Part shown: piece after piece, positions 52,994 through 62,161 of the stretch | Position numbering within the stretch: position 1 is the first letter of the stretch | How the letters are laid out: each line of letters opens with the position of its first letter | DNA from: Lachnocurva sp029100405 | Lineage (GTDB): Bacteria; Bacillota; Clostridia; Lachnospirales; Lachnospiraceae | Direction: 5' to 3' | DNA length: 64,000 nucleotides | Assembly (NCBI GenBank): GCA_046263755.1 | Contig: JBJYZC010000004.1 | Location: 124,001-188,000, forward strand | Translations under genes and position numbers: made by a program | The notes under the pieces: generated by a model | What the model was told of the DNA's origin: nothing | The model's database searches: none | What the model saw: only the letters and a program-made list of their open reading frames with translations

Positions 52994-54805
52994 CTATATT
53001 TCCACTCCCGCAAACTGCGAATTATAGAGACTGGTATAGAAGCCGCCCTTTTTCATCAGTTCATCATGACTGCCCTGCTCAATGATCCGGCCGTCTTTCA
53101 TAACGAGGATCACATCTGCATTTCGAATGGTCGACAGACGGTGGGCAACGATGAAGCTGGTCCTGCCCTGCATCAGCTTATCGAAAGCAGACTGGATCAG
53201 AAGCTCTGTCCGGGTGTCGATGGATGACGTTGCCTCATCCAATATCAGCATGGGCGGCATCAGAAGCATGACACGGCTGATGCAAAGAAGCTGTTTCTCA
53301 CCCTGGGACAGGTCCTCGTCACTGATCATGGTGTCGAGACCCTTTGGCATACGGCGGATAAATTCATAGCTGTGGGCCTCCTTTGCTGCGCGGATGATCT
53401 CTTCATCGCTGGCATCCGGCTTTCCGAAGGCGATATTCTCCCGCACGGTTCCGTTCTTGATCCAGGAATCCTGCAGGACCATGCCGTAATTCTTCCGCAA
53501 AGATCCCCGGCTGACTTCATTGATCTTCTGCCCGTCGATCGAGATCGATCCCTGATCGACATCATAGAAACGCATCAGAAGATTGATGAAAGTGGTCTTG
53601 CCGCAGCCGGTTGGGCCGACAATAGCGATCTTCATCCCCGGGTCTGCATGGAAGTTAAAGTCTTCGATCAACTTCTTCGACTTATCATAAGAGAAGGCTA
53701 CATGAGAAATATCGACCGCGCCGATGGCATGCTCTCTATCCTTTCCCTCCTCATAGAGCCAGGGATGAAGCAAGGCCTTGGGATCCGGGCTCTCGGAATC
53801 GGATTCGATCAATTCGAAGATCCTCTGGGCGCAGGCCATGGCATTCTGAAGCTCTGTGATCACGGAACTGATATCGTTAAAGGGCTTCATATACTGGTTT
53901 GCATAGGTCAGAAGCACGGTCAGCCCTCCGACCGTCAGACGACCGGCCAGGATCATACCGGCACCGACAAGAGCCACCAGAGCATAGATCACATTATTGA
54001 CGGCTCTGGTCGAAGGATTGGTTAGAGAGCTAAGGAAAATTGCCTTCTCCGATGCACTCTGCAGGTCTTCATTCAAAATGCGGAACTGGTCAGAAGCCTT
54101 CTTCTCATGACCGAAAGCTTTCACAACCTTCTCATTTCCTACCATTTCATTGATCAAAGCTGTCTGTTTGCCCCGAACCTCCGTCTGCTTCCGAAAGAGC
54201 TTATAGGATCGTCCGGAAATAAATTTGGCAACCAGGAAGCTGACCGGTGTCAGAAGGAGAACCATGAAAGTGATCTCTATGTTCTTTGAAAACATAAAGC
54301 CAAGCGTCACAAAGATCATGACCAGGCCGGAGAAAAGCTGGGTGAATCCCAGCAAAAGGCCATCCGATAACTGGTCCACATCAGCGATCACACGCTGTAC
54401 GATGTCTCCGGTGCTGTGGGAATCCAAATAGGAAAGAGGTAAGGTCTGGATCTTTCGAATGGCCTTGGACCGGATATCCTGTACCGTCCGATAGGTCAGG
54501 CGGTTATTGATCAGGTTCATAAGCCAGGTCAATACAGCCGTAAGAAGGATCAAAATCAGGATCCGAAGGAAAAGCGATCTCATCGGTTGGAAACGAACTT
54601 TCCCCGGTCCTAAGACCAGATCGATGGCATTACCGAAAAGGATGGGGATATAGAGCTGGAGAACCACCGTCACTGCTGCAAGAATCACGCTCAGAAGCAG
54701 AAGAAAACGATAGTGAGAAATGACTCGTAAGACTTTTTTCAGGACTTCCATGCTGGAAGAATCCGCTTTCTTATTGTTCATCATTTTCTGTTTAGACTCT
54801 GCCAT
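52994..54805 (-). CDS. ABC exporter half-transporter (permease-ATPase), subunit with canonical Walker B
   Basis: A 603-residue half-transporter: six transmembrane helices (residues about 25-320), then an ATPase domain. Walker A is GPTGCGKTTF, the signature is LSQGEKQLL (non-canonical), Walker B is MLILDEATSS with the catalytic Glu, and the switch His is present (IVAHRLSTIR). It pairs with the upstream gene into a heterodimer of the LmrCD/BmrCD type, exporting drugs or lipids. The ATG at 54805 overlaps the upstream stop as ATGA, with GGAGG 7 nt before it; the frame extending to 54823 is rejected. Confidence 0.9.
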   Translation of the reverse strand: MAESKQKMMNNKKADSSSMEVLKKVLRVISHYRFLLLLSVILAAVTVVLQLYIPILFGNAIDLVLGPGKVRFQPMRSLFLRILILILLTAVLTWLMNLINNRLTYRTVQDIRSKAIRKIQTLPLSYLDSHSTGDIVQRVIADVDQLSDGLLLGFTQLFSGLVMIFVTLGFMFSKNIEITFMVLLLTPVSFLVAKFISGRSYKLFRKQTEVRGKQTALINEMVGNEKVVKAFGHEKKASDQFRILNEDLQSASEKAIFLSSLTNPSTRAVNNVIYALVALVGAGMILAGRLTVGGLTVLLTYANQYMKPFNDISSVITELQNAMACAQRIFELIESDSESPDPKALLHPWLYEEGKDREHAIGAVDISHVAFSYDKSKKLIEDFNFHADPGMKIAIVGPTGCGKTTFINLLMRFYDVDQGSISIDGQKINEVSRGSLRKNYGMVLQDSWIKNGTVRENIAFGKPDASDEEIIRAAKEAHSYEFIRRMPKGLDTMISDEDLSQGEKQLLCISRVMLLMPPMLILDEATSSIDTRTELLIQSAFDKLMQGRTSFIVAHRLSTIRNADVILVMKDGRIIEQGSHDELMKKGGFYTSLYNSQFAGVEI

Positions 54806-56622
54806 CACTCTGCCTCCTTCCAATCAGCCGGTTTCTCATCCGGGAACTGAGAATAATAGATCTCCTGATAGACCCGGCAATTCTTCATCAGCTCATCATG
54901 ACTTCCGAGTCCGACCATCTGACCGTCATTTAAGACAATGATCTGATCAGCAGAACGAACACTGGAAGTTCTCTGGGAAACAATAAAGACCGTCATCTCC
55001 CCTTCCAGACCGTGGATAGCCTTTCGAAGAGAGAGATCCGTTGCAAAATCCAAAGCACTGGAAGAATCGTCCATGATAAGGATCGACGGTTTTCGAACCA
55101 GAGCCCGGGCAATGGTCAGACGCTGACGCTGGCCACCGGACAGGTTTCTTCCGTTCTGTTCCACGAAGGCATCCAGACCGCCCTCTTTTCCCTGAACCAC
55201 TTCCAAAGCCTGAGCCGTTTCAATGGCTTTCCAGAGATCTTCCTCCGATGCATTTTCATTTCCCCAAAGAAGATTATCCCGGATGCTTCCTTCGAAGAGG
55301 ACAGCCTTCTGGGGAACCATTCCGATCTTTTGGATCAGTTGTCCCTTCGGATAATCTCTGACATCCTGCCCCTGGACCAGGACCTTACCTTTACTTACGT
55401 CATAGAAACGGGGGATCAAATTGACAAGAGTGGACTTACCGGAGCCGGTTCCTCCAATGACACCGATGGTCTGGCCTTTTTTTACAGTAAAGTTAATCTC
55501 TGAAAGTGCATCTTCTCCGGTTCCCGCATATGCAAAAGAGACATGGTCGAAGACTACCGCATTTTCTTTTTCCGCCATCCTTTGGCCGTCTGCATCGTGA
55601 TCTTCTGTATGGTCCCCGATTGTGTCTTTTTTCCTTTCTGTCTCTTTCTTCGGATAGGGATACTGCATCGAGGATTCTACAGACAGAACCTTGTTGATCC
55701 GATCTGCGCAGGCAATAGAACGGTTGATATTGATGATCAGGCTGGCAAGCTTGATCAGTTCAATAATGATCTGAGCCATGTAATTATAGAGAGCAACGAC
55801 ATCGCCCTGGGCCATATTTCCATGATTGACCTGGACAGCGCCGACACGGATCAGAAGGATCGTAGCGATATTGACAATGGCAAAGGTTGCAGGATTCATG
55901 AGAGCTGACAGACGACCGACAAATTCATTTATTTTCGTCAGGGCCTGATTCTCGCGGTCAAACTCTTCTACCTCATCCTTCTCATGATGGAAGGCACGTA
56001 TGACACGGACACCGGTCAGATTCTCCCGGGTCGTTCCCAATAAGCGGTCCAGGGCACCCTGAGTCTTGGCATAGAGGGGAATGGATGCTGCCATAATGCC
56101 GAAGATGACCACGCTTAAAACCGGAACCGTAACAACAAAGACAAGGGCTGCCTTGACATTGACAGTAAAGGACAGGATCACTGCGCCGACAACAATAAAG
56201 GGGCTTCTTAAGAGAAGGCGAAGAACCAGATTCAAGCCGTTCTGGACCTGGTTCATATCACTTGTCATCCGGGTGATCAGGGTGTCGGTTCCCATGGTAT
56301 CGAGCTCTGTATAAGACAGATTTTCGATATGATCAAACAGGGCCTGACGAAGGCCGGTCGTACAGCCGACACTGGCTCTGGCTGCAAACCACTGGGCCGT
56401 AAAAGAAAAGCCCATTCCGCTTGCTGCCAGAAGAAGAAGCAGCAGAAAGCAACGGACTACAAGGGAAAAGTTGTCTTTAGCGATCCCCTGGTTAATGATC
56501 TGTGCGACAATCAAAGGGGTGATGAGATCCATCAGGGCCTCTAAGAGCTTGAATGTCGGCGCAAGAATCGCCTGCCTCCGATAGGGATGGAGGTAGGTCA
56601 GGGTTCTTTTTACACCATTCAT
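54805..56622 (-). CDS. ABC exporter half-transporter, subunit with degenerate catalytic site
   Basis: A 605-residue partner half-transporter. Walker A is GGTGSGKSTL, the signature is a canonical LSGGQRQR, but Walker B reads LIMDDSSSALD with Asp instead of the catalytic Glu, and the switch His is replaced (IVSQRTSS). This matches the asymmetric heterodimeric exporters in which one of the two ATP sites is inactive; the two genes supply complementary motifs. An acidic, Lys-rich insert lies near residue 340. It follows MATE by 26 bp on the same strand, so a three-gene efflux unit is likely. Confidence 0.9.
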   Translation of the reverse strand: MNGVKRTLTYLHPYRRQAILAPTFKLLEALMDLITPLIVAQIINQGIAKDNFSLVVRCFLLLLLLAASGMGFSFTAQWFAARASVGCTTGLRQALFDHIENLSYTELDTMGTDTLITRMTSDMNQVQNGLNLVLRLLLRSPFIVVGAVILSFTVNVKAALVFVVTVPVLSVVIFGIMAASIPLYAKTQGALDRLLGTTRENLTGVRVIRAFHHEKDEVEEFDRENQALTKINEFVGRLSALMNPATFAIVNIATILLIRVGAVQVNHGNMAQGDVVALYNYMAQIIIELIKLASLIININRSIACADRINKVLSVESSMQYPYPKKETERKKDTIGDHTEDHDADGQRMAEKENAVVFDHVSFAYAGTGEDALSEINFTVKKGQTIGVIGGTGSGKSTLVNLIPRFYDVSKGKVLVQGQDVRDYPKGQLIQKIGMVPQKAVLFEGSIRDNLLWGNENASEEDLWKAIETAQALEVVQGKEGGLDAFVEQNGRNLSGGQRQRLTIARALVRKPSILIMDDSSSALDFATDLSLRKAIHGLEGEMTVFIVSQRTSSVRSADQIIVLNDGQMVGLGSHDELMKNCRVYQEIYYSQFPDEKPADWKEAE

Positions 56623-56648
56623 AATGAAAATTCCTTCTTTTATTTACT

Positions 56649-58007
56649 TCAACATCTCTCAATTTGAAACTTCTGGTCCACTTGCCGGATGATTTTACGA
56701 TAGGCCAGGAAAGTAAAGAGGCCTGCCCCAACCCAGGCGGATGCATCCGACATGGCAACCAGAATGTAGATCCCGGTCAGCATAGAAGAAACGGCAAAAG
56801 CCATCCGGCAAAAGAGTTCCACAACTCCTCCCAGCATGGGCATCAGGCCATAGCCTGCACCCTGCATGGTATTTCGGAAAATGAAGATCATGCCCAGAGG
56901 AATGAAACAAATGACGCTGGCGATCATATAGGGCCAGGCATAAGGCATGAGCCGGTCTATATTTGTCCCGGCATCGAAGAAAAGATACATGGCCGGACGG
57001 AGAAGGAGGAGAGCCAGACATCCGACAATGATCGAATAGACCACATCGAGCTTCATCGCAGCCCGGACACCGCCATGAATCCGGCCCACTTTCCCGGCCC
57101 CGTAATTCTGCCCGGTATAAGCAGCCATGGTCTGGCCCAGGGACATATAGCCTTGGCAAAGCAGGTTCTGTACCTTGCTGGCTGCCGTATAACTTGCAAC
57201 AGCGATCGCTCCGTATGTATTGATCCCGGCCTGGAGAATCATGGTGCCGGATGCTGTAATACCAAACTGCAGCGCCATAGGCAGGCCGACCACGAGCTGG
57301 CTTCTGGCCATCTTGTAATTCATCCGATAAAAATCCTTCGGCATATGGAGATCCGGAAGACGAAGGAAAATGTAGACCGCCTCGAGGATCGCCGAAATGC
57401 CCTGCGAGACGACTGTCGCAACAGCTGCTCCACGGGTACCCATCGAGAATTGAATGATCAAAAGCAGATCAAGCCCTACATTTAAGCAGGCCGAAAAGAC
57501 CAGAAAGATCAAAGGGACCCTGGAATTCCCGACGGCTCTTAGAAGCGCGGCAAAAAGGTTGTAATAAACCGTGCAGAAGAGGCCGGCGCAGATCACAAAA
57601 ATATAATCATAGGCATACTGATAGATCTCTTTCGGCGTATTCAAAAGATTCAGTATGGCATGCATAGAGCTTGTGCTTACGATCGTAAGAATCAGAATAA
57701 CGACCGTCGACATGATAAGGGCATTGGAGACGGACCGTCTTGTCCCCTCCTTGTCTTCAGCGCCGAACCGCTGCGATGTCATCACAGTAAAGCCGGACGA
57801 AAAGCCATTGGCCAGACCCTGGATCAAAAACATGATGGTACCTGTGGATCCGACGGCAGCCAGGGCATTCTGTCCGACAAATTGCCCGACGATAATCGTA
57901 TCCGCCATATTATAAAGCTGCTGAAAGACATTTCCGATCAATAGCGGAAGTGTGAATTTTATAATAATAGAAAGCGGATCTCCCTCAGTAAGTCTGCTTT
58001 TATTCAT
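56649..58007 (-). CDS. MATE family efflux transporter
   Basis: A 452-residue transporter with 12 helices in two similar halves; MATE proteins export cationic drugs or metabolites in exchange for Na+ or H+. The opening EGDPLSIIIKFTLPLLIGNVFQQLYNMADTI-like region (with LPLLIGNVFQQLYN) is a clear MATE signature, and the repeat (MLSQRFG-like MTSQRFGAED) follows. It lies just upstream of the two ABC genes. The ribosome-binding site is weak (AAGAG). Substrate unknown. Confidence 0.93.
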   Translation of the reverse strand: MNKSRLTEGDPLSIIIKFTLPLLIGNVFQQLYNMADTIIVGQFVGQNALAAVGSTGTIMFLIQGLANGFSSGFTVMTSQRFGAEDKEGTRRSVSNALIMSTVVILILTIVSTSSMHAILNLLNTPKEIYQYAYDYIFVICAGLFCTVYYNLFAALLRAVGNSRVPLIFLVFSACLNVGLDLLLIIQFSMGTRGAAVATVVSQGISAILEAVYIFLRLPDLHMPKDFYRMNYKMARSQLVVGLPMALQFGITASGTMILQAGINTYGAIAVASYTAASKVQNLLCQGYMSLGQTMAAYTGQNYGAGKVGRIHGGVRAAMKLDVVYSIIVGCLALLLLRPAMYLFFDAGTNIDRLMPYAWPYMIASVICFIPLGMIFIFRNTMQGAGYGLMPMLGGVVELFCRMAFAVSSMLTGIYILVAMSDASAWVGAGLFTFLAYRKIIRQVDQKFQIERC

Positions 58008-58078
58008 AATGATAGTTCTCTTTTAGTCAATGAAATTTTCAGGAATACGAGTGTCATTTGCCACACAGTTAAAATCAA

Positions 58079-58798
58079 TCACAACTCAGAAACACCCTTG
58101 CGGTAGTTCTGAGGTCCTTCCGTGAAGGGTTTCTTTTCGGCAGTCTTTTGGCTTCCTGTAAGGACCCAAAGAGAAACAGCCGACGCAAGCGGAAGAATCT
58201 GGAAGAAAAAGGAGCGTATGCCAAGCCAGTGAGTCAAAATACCGAGATAGACAGCACCGCAATAGAAGAAAATGACGGTTGCCGTATAGAATCGGCCCTG
58301 TTCAAAGCTTCGTCTTTTATGATCTGCAAAATAATCCATCCAGCCAAACAAGGCCTGCTTACAGTTATTGGAGCAGAAAATCGTAGAACAGTTAAATCCT
58401 TCTGCTCCGGCAAATACGCCCCATTGAAAGCCTGTCATGAAGAAAATGGGCCAAAGCCCCATCATATCAGGGATCTCTGCCGGCAGAAGTCCGGTGATCA
58501 TAATGCAGGCGAATTCCACAAGAAAGCAGATCATCTCCACCCGGACCGGTTTTAAAAACCATTTCATGGCATGACTGATGGCCAAAGCAGTCATAAAAAG
58601 AAGAAAGGCCATAAAACGATAGAAAACTTCAAACCAGTTATCTCCGAGAATGACACGGATCACAAGGTCAGTCAGATTGGCTGTCTGTGCCTGTCCGAAA
58701 TTTCCCCGCAGCATAATGGCATAGATCGCACAGCCGCCTCCGACAAATGCCATATTAAGATGAAGAAGCAGGTTCCTCTTTCGTCGAATAAACTTCAC
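58079..58798 (-). CDS. YoaK/DUF1275 family membrane protein
   Basis: A 239-residue protein with six or seven helices. FVGGGCAIYAIMLRGNFGQAQTANL and the later GFNCSTIFCSNN match the YoaK (DUF1275) pattern, in which the second element is usually CTGNL. Function is unknown; it is a small integral membrane protein. The start is GTG at 58798 with AAAGGA upstream. It follows argC by 16 bp. Confidence 0.82.
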   Translation of the reverse strand: MKFIRRKRNLLLHLNMAFVGGGCAIYAIMLRGNFGQAQTANLTDLVIRVILGDNWFEVFYRFMAFLLFMTALAISHAMKWFLKPVRVEMICFLVEFACIMITGLLPAEIPDMMGLWPIFFMTGFQWGVFAGAEGFNCSTIFCSNNCKQALFGWMDYFADHKRRSFEQGRFYTATVIFFYCGAVYLGILTHWLGIRSFFFQILPLASAVSLWVLTGSQKTAEKKPFTEGPQNYRKGVSEL

Positions 58799-58814
58799 GA
58801 TATTTTCCTTTCTC

Positions 58815-59750
58815 TTATTCCAAACCGGTTTCTTCCGGAAGTCCCAGCATGATATTCATATTTTGAACCGCTGCCCCGCTCGCACCCTTGCCAAGATTAT
58901 CAAAAAGTGCAGTGATCACTGTCTGGTCTTCATTTCCGGAAACAAGAAGTTCCAGACGGTTGGTATGGATAAGGGCATTGGCGTAGACCGTGCCAGGATC
59001 ATCCTCGAAGGGGCGAACCGAAAGGAAATGCGCATTTCTATAATAGTCCGCCAAAATATTCCGGATCTCTCTGGCCGATGGCTTACCATTTAAGAGGCGG
59101 TTCTCCAGAAGAATCGTTCCGGCCATCCCCCGGTAATAGTCATCGACGACCGGAAGGAAGACCGGCGGATATACAAGGCCCGTGATCTTCTGCATCTCCG
59201 GGAGATGCTTGTGATGGAGGGACCTGCCATAGATACCGGGTGCCTGAAGCTCCCTTCGAACCGGCTCGGTCTCATAGTCCCGGATCATCTTCTTACCGCC
59301 GCCCGAATAACCGGTCAGGGAAAAGCAGGTCAGAGGATAATCCCTGGGCAGAATGCCCAGTCGGACCAAAGGAGCCGTTGAAGAAATCAGTCCGGTCGCA
59401 TGGCATCCCGGATTGGCAACCCTTTTGGATGTCCGGATCGCTTCACGCTGTTCCTCTGACAATTCAGGAAATCCATAGGTCCAGCCATCCGCCGTCCGAT
59501 GGGCGGTAGAAGCGTCTATGACTTTGACATCCGGATTCTCAATCAGAGAAACCGCTTCTCTGGCTCCTTCATCCGGCAGACAAAGGAAGACCAGATCCGC
59601 AGCATTCAGGAATTTTTTCCGTTCCGACAGGTCGTGGCGCTTGTCCTCATCAATGCGAAGAAGGTTCAGATCTGACCTCTTTCCGATCCTTTCATAGATC
59701 TCCAGTCCTGTGGTTCCGCTTTGTCCGTCGATGTAAATTTTCGTTTTCAT
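58815..59750 (-). CDS. argC: N-acetyl-gamma-glutamyl-phosphate reductase (type 2)
   Basis: A 311-residue NADPH-dependent dehydrogenase of arginine biosynthesis, reducing N-acetylglutamyl phosphate to the semialdehyde. The N-terminal MKTKIYIDGQSGTTGL and the active-site Cys in VANPGCHATG near residue 117 are diagnostic of the short type 2 ArgC, and FSLTGYSGGGKK follows. No other arg biosynthesis genes adjoin. A possible promoter lies at 59774-59800. The ribosome-binding site is purine-rich but weak. Confidence 0.94.
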   Translation of the reverse strand: MKTKIYIDGQSGTTGLEIYERIGKRSDLNLLRIDEDKRHDLSERKKFLNAADLVFLCLPDEGAREAVSLIENPDVKVIDASTAHRTADGWTYGFPELSEEQREAIRTSKRVANPGCHATGLISSTAPLVRLGILPRDYPLTCFSLTGYSGGGKKMIRDYETEPVRRELQAPGIYGRSLHHKHLPEMQKITGLVYPPVFLPVVDDYYRGMAGTILLENRLLNGKPSAREIRNILADYYRNAHFLSVRPFEDDPGTVYANALIHTNRLELLVSGNEDQTVITALFDNLGKGASGAAVQNMNIMLGLPEETGLE

Positions 59751-59773
59751 AATCTTTCTTCTTTCCCTATTCT

Positions 59774-59800
59774 ATTATAATGCAAGCTTTTATCATGCAA
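59774..59800 (-). promoter_or_regulatory. Possible argC promoter
   Basis: On the minus strand a perfect TATAAT lies 24 bp before argC, with TTGCAT 15 nt upstream; the spacing is short. ATGCAAGCTTT occurs twice here as a direct repeat. Confidence 0.4.
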
Positions 59801-59845
59801 GCTTTGCCCTTCCATGCGAATCCAACATTCGAATTCTAGAAAGCT

Positions 59846-61483
59846 CTACAGAAGCTCCGCAAAGAGTCGTAAGAACAATTGCCAGAGACGTAAGCTATTG
59901 CTTCGTCCCGTCTTATAGAATTCCGTCACTTCCCGGCACTCTTCCATGGTATTTAAGAAATCCTCATGGATCTCTCCCACGACCGGATCTTCTATGATGA
60001 GACATCCGTCCTCAAAATGATGATAGAGACTCCGGTAATCAAGGTTTATGGTTCCTACCGTTGCTGCCACATCATCCGTAACGCACATCTTGGCATGGCA
60101 GAAGCCGGGTGTGTATTCGAAGATCCTTACACCATTCCGGGCTAATCCATTGTAATAGGACCTCGTGATCTGATAGATCAGCTTCTTATCCGGTATACCG
60201 GGCGTAATAATCCGGACATCAACGCCCCGTTTGGCCGCCAGGGAAAGGGCATGACTCATCTCATCCGTGATAATAAGATATGGCGTGATAAACCAGCAGT
60301 ACTGCTCTGCCTGCTCAATCAGGGAGATATAAACATTTTCTCCCACATTTTCATTATCGATCGGATTATCGGAATAGGGCTGGATAAATCCCTCTTTGGA
60401 AATTTCCGGAAATTTGCCCTCTTCGATCTCTTTCTCTGCCCGCCTCTCCTCACGTTTTTCAATGGTCTCTTCTTCCCGATTGGCCACCTCTATATAGCGG
60501 GCAATGTCTCCCTCGGTATCCTCGAGTTTCTGGTTTTTAATGGCATTCCAGTTTTCCAGAAAGATCACCAGAAAGCTCTTTACTGCTTCTCCCTCCAGAC
60601 GGATCCCTGTGTCCTTCCAGTATCCATAGGGATGTGTGATATTAAAGTACTCATTCGCCAGATTATATCCGCCGGTATAAGCAATTTCACCGTCAATGAC
60701 TGTAATTTTCCGATGGTCTCTGTTATTCAGAAAGACATTCAAACCGGGCATGACCGGATTGAAGTCCCGGCAGTGAATCCCATGTGCTTCCATCCGCTTG
60801 ATAAAGCGTCCGTCCAGAAAGCCGATCGAACCCATATCATCATAAAAGATCCGGACGTCCACACCATGCCCTGCCCGCTCCACAAGAATCTTTTCGATGC
60901 CCTTCCAGGCTTCCTTGTCTTCGATGGCATGATATTCCATGAAAATATAGTGCCTGGCCGATCGCAGGTCTTCTTTCATGGCTAAAAGACCGGCCGAAGC
61001 TTCCGGAAAAAATTTGACTTTCGTATTCTGATAGGTTGGAAATCCGGCAACATTTTCTAGGTAGGAACTGACACCGGCTAAGGAAGGATGCCTTTCCTTT
61101 AAGAGTTCATCGGCCAATGGGTCCTTATGGAGATGCGGCAACAGCTTCTGATCGACTGCCTCATAGCGTTTTCGCATGATAAAAGTCGATCCGTTCAAGC
61201 CGACCAGAAGATACATGACAATACCGAACACCGGAAGAACCAGGATCAAAATGATCCAGGGAGTCTTCATGGCACTGGTCTTATGCTGGCCATAGATCAA
61301 AAGGACCAGTACCAGACTAAAGACCTCGGTCATATCCCGGACCCAGCTCCAGCGGCCGTTTAAGATATTAAAGAAGGAAACAATCAGGGCGATCTGAAGA
61401 GAAATTCCGATTAGGGCAAACAATAAACGTCCGACACTGTTTCTGGTGGCCGTTTTATTCTCTGCCGTCATCTTTTCATGCAT
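59846..61483 (-). CDS. cls: Cardiolipin synthase
   Basis: A 545-residue phospholipase-D-type enzyme that joins two phosphatidylglycerol molecules into cardiolipin at the membrane. Two N-terminal transmembrane helices are followed by two HKD motifs: HRKITVIDGEIAYTGG near residue 240 and HAKMCVTDD near 455, with the phospholipid-binding GGYN and GTIN motifs adjacent. Between them is a charged, Arg/Glu-rich insert (EERRAEKEIEE). The start at 61483 has GGAGG 6 nt upstream and overlaps the stop of the HD gene, so they are translationally coupled. Confidence 0.95.
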   Translation of the reverse strand: MHEKMTAENKTATRNSVGRLLFALIGISLQIALIVSFFNILNGRWSWVRDMTEVFSLVLVLLIYGQHKTSAMKTPWIILILVLPVFGIVMYLLVGLNGSTFIMRKRYEAVDQKLLPHLHKDPLADELLKERHPSLAGVSSYLENVAGFPTYQNTKVKFFPEASAGLLAMKEDLRSARHYIFMEYHAIEDKEAWKGIEKILVERAGHGVDVRIFYDDMGSIGFLDGRFIKRMEAHGIHCRDFNPVMPGLNVFLNNRDHRKITVIDGEIAYTGGYNLANEYFNITHPYGYWKDTGIRLEGEAVKSFLVIFLENWNAIKNQKLEDTEGDIARYIEVANREEETIEKREERRAEKEIEEGKFPEISKEGFIQPYSDNPIDNENVGENVYISLIEQAEQYCWFITPYLIITDEMSHALSLAAKRGVDVRIITPGIPDKKLIYQITRSYYNGLARNGVRIFEYTPGFCHAKMCVTDDVAATVGTINLDYRSLYHHFEDGCLIIEDPVVGEIHEDFLNTMEECREVTEFYKTGRSNSLRLWQLFLRLFAELL

Positions 61484-62123
61484 GCTGTTCCTCCATCATA
61501 TGATTTTTCTTATGAAAGAAACGTCTCTGCACATCATGGAGAGATGCGATCTTATCGGCAGCAATCAGGATCCAGCCCTCACGATTGGTCGGAAACATAA
61601 AAGTGGAGGGAAACATATGGCGGGCTATATTTTTCTGTTCCTTCTTCGACAGGTTCGGATAGATCTTCAGTGCCTCCTGAACCGAATCCTTGGGATGCTG
61701 AAAATTGGTAACAAAATTGTTCTTAAACTTCTCATGGCGGCCGATGATGCCGAAATCATGAAGGAGGGTGATCCGGATCACTTCTTCCTTATTCACACGG
61801 ATCCCGTGTTTTTCCAGTAATTCTGCGATATGCAGACCAACCTCGCTGACTTCCATGGTATGCCCGGCTACCGTATTGTTATAGTGGTGAATCTGTGTCC
61901 GGGCCTTTTCAAAAAGTTTCGAATCCAGAACATCTCTGCCCACTCTTTCAATGATCAGCTGCCGTCTCTTCCTTTCAAACAAACGGACTGCCGTCTTGTT
62001 GGAAGCTGCCTTCTCTAAAAGGTCGGTTTCCCGTCTTTCTTCCCTGGCAAAAGCTTCTGCTTCGCTTTTTGAAACAAGAGCGATCGGATGCTTTTCAATA
62101 ACTGCGCTTGCACTTGCTTTCAT
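61476..62123 (-). CDS. HD-domain phosphohydrolase-like protein
   Basis: A 215-residue soluble protein. The metal-binding HD motif is in RITLLHDFGIIGRHEKF near residue 122; other His appear around it (HHYNNTVAGHTMEVS, ARHMFPSTFM). The N-terminal 80 residues are helical and charged. Substrate unknown; the coupling to cls suggests a membrane- or lipid-linked role, but that is only context. The ribosome-binding site is weak, and the gene follows the nitrilase-HD fusion by 38 bp, so the three genes form one unit. Confidence 0.75.
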   Translation of the reverse strand: MKASASAVIEKHPIALVSKSEAEAFAREERRETDLLEKAASNKTAVRLFERKRRQLIIERVGRDVLDSKLFEKARTQIHHYNNTVAGHTMEVSEVGLHIAELLEKHGIRVNKEEVIRITLLHDFGIIGRHEKFKNNFVTNFQHPKDSVQEALKIYPNLSKKEQKNIARHMFPSTFMFPTNREGWILIAADKIASLHDVQRRFFHKKNHMMEEQHA

Positions 62124-62161
62124 GGCTTTGCTTCTTTCTGAACTAACACTGTCTTCCGGAA